A stretch of 42,558 bases of DNA from a virus. Shown here piece after piece: positions 40,392 to 42,558 of the stretch. Made by a program: the position numbers and the translations under genes. The notes beneath the pieces are model-generated. The model did not search any database, was not told the origin of the DNA, and saw only the letters and a list, made by a program, of their open reading frames with translations. The first letter of the stretch is position 1. Every line of letters starts with the position of its first letter. The stretch spans positions 1-42,558 of IMG/VR virus record IMGVR_UViG_3300017991_000182; one strand, written 5' to 3'.

Positions 40392-41280
40392 TTTCTTCGT
40401 CCTCCTTGAATTCTGTTGCGAAATTCTGCAACTGTTCTTTATCTACATCTTCCTGCGCTCTGATCTGCTCGAACTTATCTAAATCAATGAGCTTCTCAAC
40501 ATTGTGCTTCACTAAAGAGTGTAACACTTCTGGCTTTAGAGCGTCAACCTCCCATGAAGTATTCCCGTGTTCTTCAAAATACCATTTTGCTCTGGGATCT
40601 GTTATTTTCGCAGGATTTGGAGGGGGATTGTACTTTTTGATTTGAGCTTGGGTCAAACCTATGGGTTTAACTGTTGGAAAAACTCCAAACTCTTCTAGCC
40701 TGTCCTGAATGTCTCTTATCATGTCAAGTCCAGAAGGATCGTGATCTCCAAGATATAGAATGTACAAGTCTTTACCTAATCGTTCCTGGTGTTTCAGTCT
40801 TTTGTATGCGTCGTGCATCGCACTGCAACTGCTGTATCCTCTGTTGACCATCAAGTGTATGTGGTAGTGGTGTGTGATTCTTTTCAGCACTCCGCTCAGA
40901 GCGTCTTTTTCAACCCATAATTCAATGTACACTTCTTGGTTTACTTGTCTGTTTAGTCGGTATTGTGAGATTGTATCTTCTATGGCGTTGCTTTTTCCAG
41001 AGACGTAGTATGGTATGTGTGGTACTCTTATTCTGTCTTCTATTGCGTTCCAGTCTACAACTCCTGCCATTCTTCCTTTGACTAGGAGTGTGCTGAGTTT
41101 TGCGTATTCGCTGACTTTGTTCGGGATTAAGTCTCTGCTGACGAGCTGATAGTATAACTGTCTGAGTGTGAGCCTGTATCCTTGGCTTGCGTATTCTTTG
41201 ATTATTTCGTTGATGAGTATGAGCTTTTGTTGGTTTGCTTTGCTAAGGTGGAGTTTTTCTCTGAATGCTTGCTTTGCCAT
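40384..41280 (-). CDS. Orphan topoisomerase VI A / Spo11-like protein (Mini-A-like)
   Basis: 298 residues from ATG 41280 (MAKQAFREKLHLSK), with GGTAA upstream. LRQLYYQLVS near residue 40 matches the catalytic tyrosine motif (RxxYY) of the winged-helix 5Y-CAP domain; VEKDALSG near 120 and GDHDPSGLD near 178 are the Toprim Glu and Asp-x-Asp. The length is short compared with TopoVI A, and no GHKL ATPase B subunit is found in the window, so it resembles the orphan Mini-A group. It may cut or relax DNA during replication, or make breaks without ATP. Confidence 0.75.
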   Translation of the reverse strand: MAKQAFREKLHLSKANQQKLILINEIIKEYASQGYRLTLRQLYYQLVSRDLIPNKVSEYAKLSTLLVKGRMAGVVDWNAIEDRIRVPHIPYYVSGKSNAIEDTISQYRLNRQVNQEVYIELWVEKDALSGVLKRITHHYHIHLMVNRGYSSCSAMHDAYKRLKHQERLGKDLYILYLGDHDPSGLDMIRDIQDRLEEFGVFPTVKPIGLTQAQIKKYNPPPNPAKITDPRAKWYFEEHGNTSWEVDALKPEVLHSLVKHNVEKLIDLDKFEQIRAQEDVDKEQLQNFATEFKEDEENE

Positions 41281-41300
41281 GTGTATTACCTCTCTTCGGT

Positions 41301-41519
41301 TTACTTGCCTGTGTGTGGGCATGTGTCGCCCAAGCAGTTATGCTGATTGAAACTATTCTCTAAGCTTTCTACTTTTTTGGTGAGTTCGTAATTCTCTTTG
41401 GCTAGGTTGTCTATTATTTTCTCTTGATCCATGACACGTTTTAGCAAATCTTTTATTTGTTGATCTAAGGCTAAGAATGCTGTTGCGACACCATCATTGC
41501 CAGTTTTTGAAGTGCTCAT
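41301..41519 (-). CDS. Small coiled-coil protein
   Basis: 72 residues: STSKTGNDGVATAFLALDQQ, then a long helix with heptads (LLKRVMDQEKIIDNLAKENY) and a C-terminal CLGDTCPH. Overlaps the preceding stop (ATGA). Possibly a partner of the Mini-A-like protein directly downstream; no family recognised. Confidence 0.5.
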   Translation of the reverse strand: MSTSKTGNDGVATAFLALDQQIKDLLKRVMDQEKIIDNLAKENYELTKKVESLENSFNQHNCLGDTCPHTGK

Positions 41520-41710
41520 CCTTTTCTCGCCTCTGGAAATTTATAAATGAACACGGCAAGCTCGTCCACTAATTCTTGGCTCACCCCAAGAATCTCAGCA
41601 GCCTTAGCTAGTGATTGAACTCCAGAAAGGTAAAGTCCAAGTTGTAAGAGGTAATATCCTTGGAGTTCTGCGTTGTCTTGCCATTGCGTGTTGAATTCTT
41701 TATCATTCAT
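41516..41710 (-). CDS. Small helical protein with HTH-like segment
   Basis: 64 residues. SLAKAAEILGVSQELVDELA reads like a helix-turn-helix, preceded by a hydrophobic helix (YYLLQLGLYLSGV). Small viral regulator possible. Overlap with the next start (ATGA). Confidence 0.48.
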   Translation of the reverse strand: MNDKEFNTQWQDNAELQGYYLLQLGLYLSGVQSLAKAAEILGVSQELVDELAVFIYKFPEARKG

Positions 41711-41927
41711 TCTTTTTACACCTGTAAACTTGATAGTATTTTTGTCCGTGTATCAGTCCAAGGAACATACGGTATTGGCTTGAATTCATCAATGGTATTT
41801 CTGTTACGTACGTCATGGAAGATAATTTCCTTTCAACATTCACGAAGTCGCCTAAGTCGTTTAGCCATTCGAGTTTCAAATCCTCGCAGTCATCTTCTGG
41901 AAGTTTTAACATTTCTATTTTAGCCAT
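41703..41927 (-). CDS. Hypothetical protein
   Basis: 74 residues from ATG 41927 (MAKIEMLKLPEDDCEDLKLE) behind AAGGTGAT; the longer GTG reading from 41936 is less likely. Contains beta-like YVTEIPLMNSSQYRMFLGLI. Unknown. Confidence 0.5.
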   Translation of the reverse strand: MAKIEMLKLPEDDCEDLKLEWLNDLGDFVNVERKLSSMTYVTEIPLMNSSQYRMFLGLIHGQKYYQVYRCKKNE

Positions 41928-41932
41928 TAGTA

Positions 41933-42124
41933 TCACCTTTTTCCTTGGATTTGTGAGAATTGTATTTCAACTTCTTTTCTGAGGATTGCAAAAACTTTTC
42001 TGACTTTGGCCTTGAATTCTTCTTCGTTCTCGAACTCGATAGGTTCTTCCAACACTTCAAGAGTTATCTTGTCGTAATTGCGTGAAGGGGCCAGGCCTAT
42101 GTTTACTTTTCTTGTTTGAGTCAT
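41933..42124 (-). CDS. Small protein, possible nucleic-acid-binding family
   Basis: 63 residues (MTQTRKVNIGLAPSRNYDKI), GGGTGA upstream, seven bases after the repeat-protein stop. The N-terminal VNIGLAPSRNYDKITLEVLE resembles a small beta-fold unit I have seen in phage DNA-metabolism operons, but I cannot name the family. It begins the chain of coupled replication genes. Confidence 0.45.
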   Translation of the reverse strand: MTQTRKVNIGLAPSRNYDKITLEVLEEPIEFENEEEFKAKVRKVFAILRKEVEIQFSQIQGKR

Positions 42125-42131
42125 TAATCAT

Positions 42132-42558
42132 TCACCCTTTTTTGTTTTTTTTTAACTGTTCAACTTCTTCTTTATACTCTTTTTCTTTTTTCTTCCACAG
42201 TTCAACTTGCCAATCGAACTCGAACGAAAACATATTGCAAAACACACAATCTATTTTGACATTACCGTAGACCCTAGCATCACCGGAGACCCTAGCATTA
42301 CCGAAGACCCTAGCATTACCGTAGACCTCAGCATCACCGGAGACCTCAGCATCACCAGAGACCCAAGCATTACCGAAGACCCAAGCATTACCGAAGACCC
42401 TAGCATTACCGTAGACCTCAGCATTACCGAAGACCCAAGCATCACCGGAGACCTCAGCATCACCAGAGACCCAAGCATTACCGAAGACCCTAGCATTACC
42501 GAAGACCCTAGCATTACCGAAGACCCAAGCATCACCGGAGACCTCAGCATCACCGGAG
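42132..42558 (-). CDS. Hexapeptide-repeat protein, C-terminal part; runs off the window end
   Basis: Same gene as 1-322. Reading on the - strand in the repeat frame, 16 full units (S/F/Y)G(D/N)A(W/E/R)V and a degenerate last one (YGNVKI) are followed by about 40 residues (DCVFCNMFSFEFDWQVELWK and a Lys/Glu-rich helix) to TGA at 42132. The helix could mediate trimer or membrane contact. A product of at least 25 repeat units is implied. The other reading of this stretch (a Met-Leu-rich frame) has no start or plausible composition. Confidence 0.8.
   Translation of the reverse strand, partial: SGDAEVSGDAWVFGNARVFGNARVFGNAWVSGDAEVSGDAWVFGNAEVYGNARVFGNAWVFGNAWVSGDAEVSGDAEVYGNARVFGNARVSGDARVYGNVKIDCVFCNMFSFEFDWQVELWKKKEKEYKEEVEQLKKNKKG
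42253..42558 (-). repeat. 18-bp tandem repeat array, right arm (17 units)
   Basis: Continues the array of 1-154. Units combine three variable positions (S/F/Y, D/N, W/E/R) so that S goes with D and F/Y with N in all 17 units here; a single F-D unit occurs in the left arm. Joined end to start the frame would be off by two bases unless the shared AG is counted once, so the contig ends overlap by two bases or the repeat is collapsed. Confidence 0.9.

Noticed and set aside
42251-42553. Met-Leu-Arg/Gly-Ser repeat ORF on the - strand
   Set aside because: It is the repeat array read in the wrong frame; the G-(D/N)-A hexapeptide frame has a start, a known-type head and a matching C-terminus.
1-42558. 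Integrase, transposase, tRNA or toxin-antitoxin pair
   Set aside because: I looked for typical motifs (tyrosine or serine recombinase, DDE, T-loop) and found none; the AbrB-like gene has no adjacent toxin candidate.

Overview
The window looks like the nearly complete genome of a head-tailed virus (Caudoviricetes, siphovirus-like) of an archaeon. Virion genes in standard order on the + strand show the tailed virus: small and large terminase, portal, HK97-type protease/scaffold/capsid fusion, connectors, tail tube, tail chaperones, a short tape measure and a baseplate hub-like protein. The archaeal host is inferred from an MCM-like helicase, a PriS-like primase, an ERCC4 nuclease, a TRAM protein, an orphan topoisomerase VI A-like protein, TATA-type promoters with poly-T stops, and secreted proteins crowded with N-glycosylation sequons. 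The host lineage cannot be fixed. The sequon-rich surface proteins resemble those of DPANN archaea, but that is a guess. I see no integrase, tRNA or CRISPR array.

Layout. (i) 1-322 and 42132-42558 (- strand) hold the two ends of one gene for a hexapeptide-repeat (beta-helix) protein. It is cut by the window ends inside its 18-bp repeats, so the molecule is probably circular or circularly permuted. (ii) 519-4045 (- strand) is an accessory operon of small proteins around a P-loop ATPase. (iii) 3182-3514 and 4046-4358 are non-coding, skewed A/C- or G/T-rich stretches with divergent promoters, and are the best origin/control candidates. (iv) 4359-30387 (+ strand) starts with a leaderless-type promoter and early genes (ERCC4 nuclease, AbrB-like protein), then packaging and head genes, four tandem decoration-like paralogues, a cassette of exported proteins (14079-18740, including a triple-LamG protein), connector and tail genes, a 1400-residue secreted protein inside the tail module, and the hub-like protein. 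(v) 30409-33431 (- strand) has a holin-like and a papain/transglutaminase-like protein (possible lysis pair), small proteins, a winged-helix protein and a likely ssDNA-binding protein. (vi) 33505-33802 contains no gene but is packed with hairpins behind its own promoter, and is a candidate viral ncRNA. (vii) 33821-42124 (- strand) is the replication operon: primase, nuclease, MCM-like helicase, membrane proteins, zinc/iron-binding proteins, TRAM protein, Mini-A-like topoisomerase and small proteins, almost all coupled by ATGA overlaps.

The - strand genes probably replicate and prepare the genome and the + strand genes package it and build the virion. Points most worth a second look: the candidate ncRNA and the 21-nt promoter it shares with the replication operon, the hypervariable beta-helix gene, nested ribosome-binding sites inside the capsid fusion gene, a strong Met-Thr(-Ala) bias in protein starts, signal peptides in the structural module, and the Mini-A-like protein.
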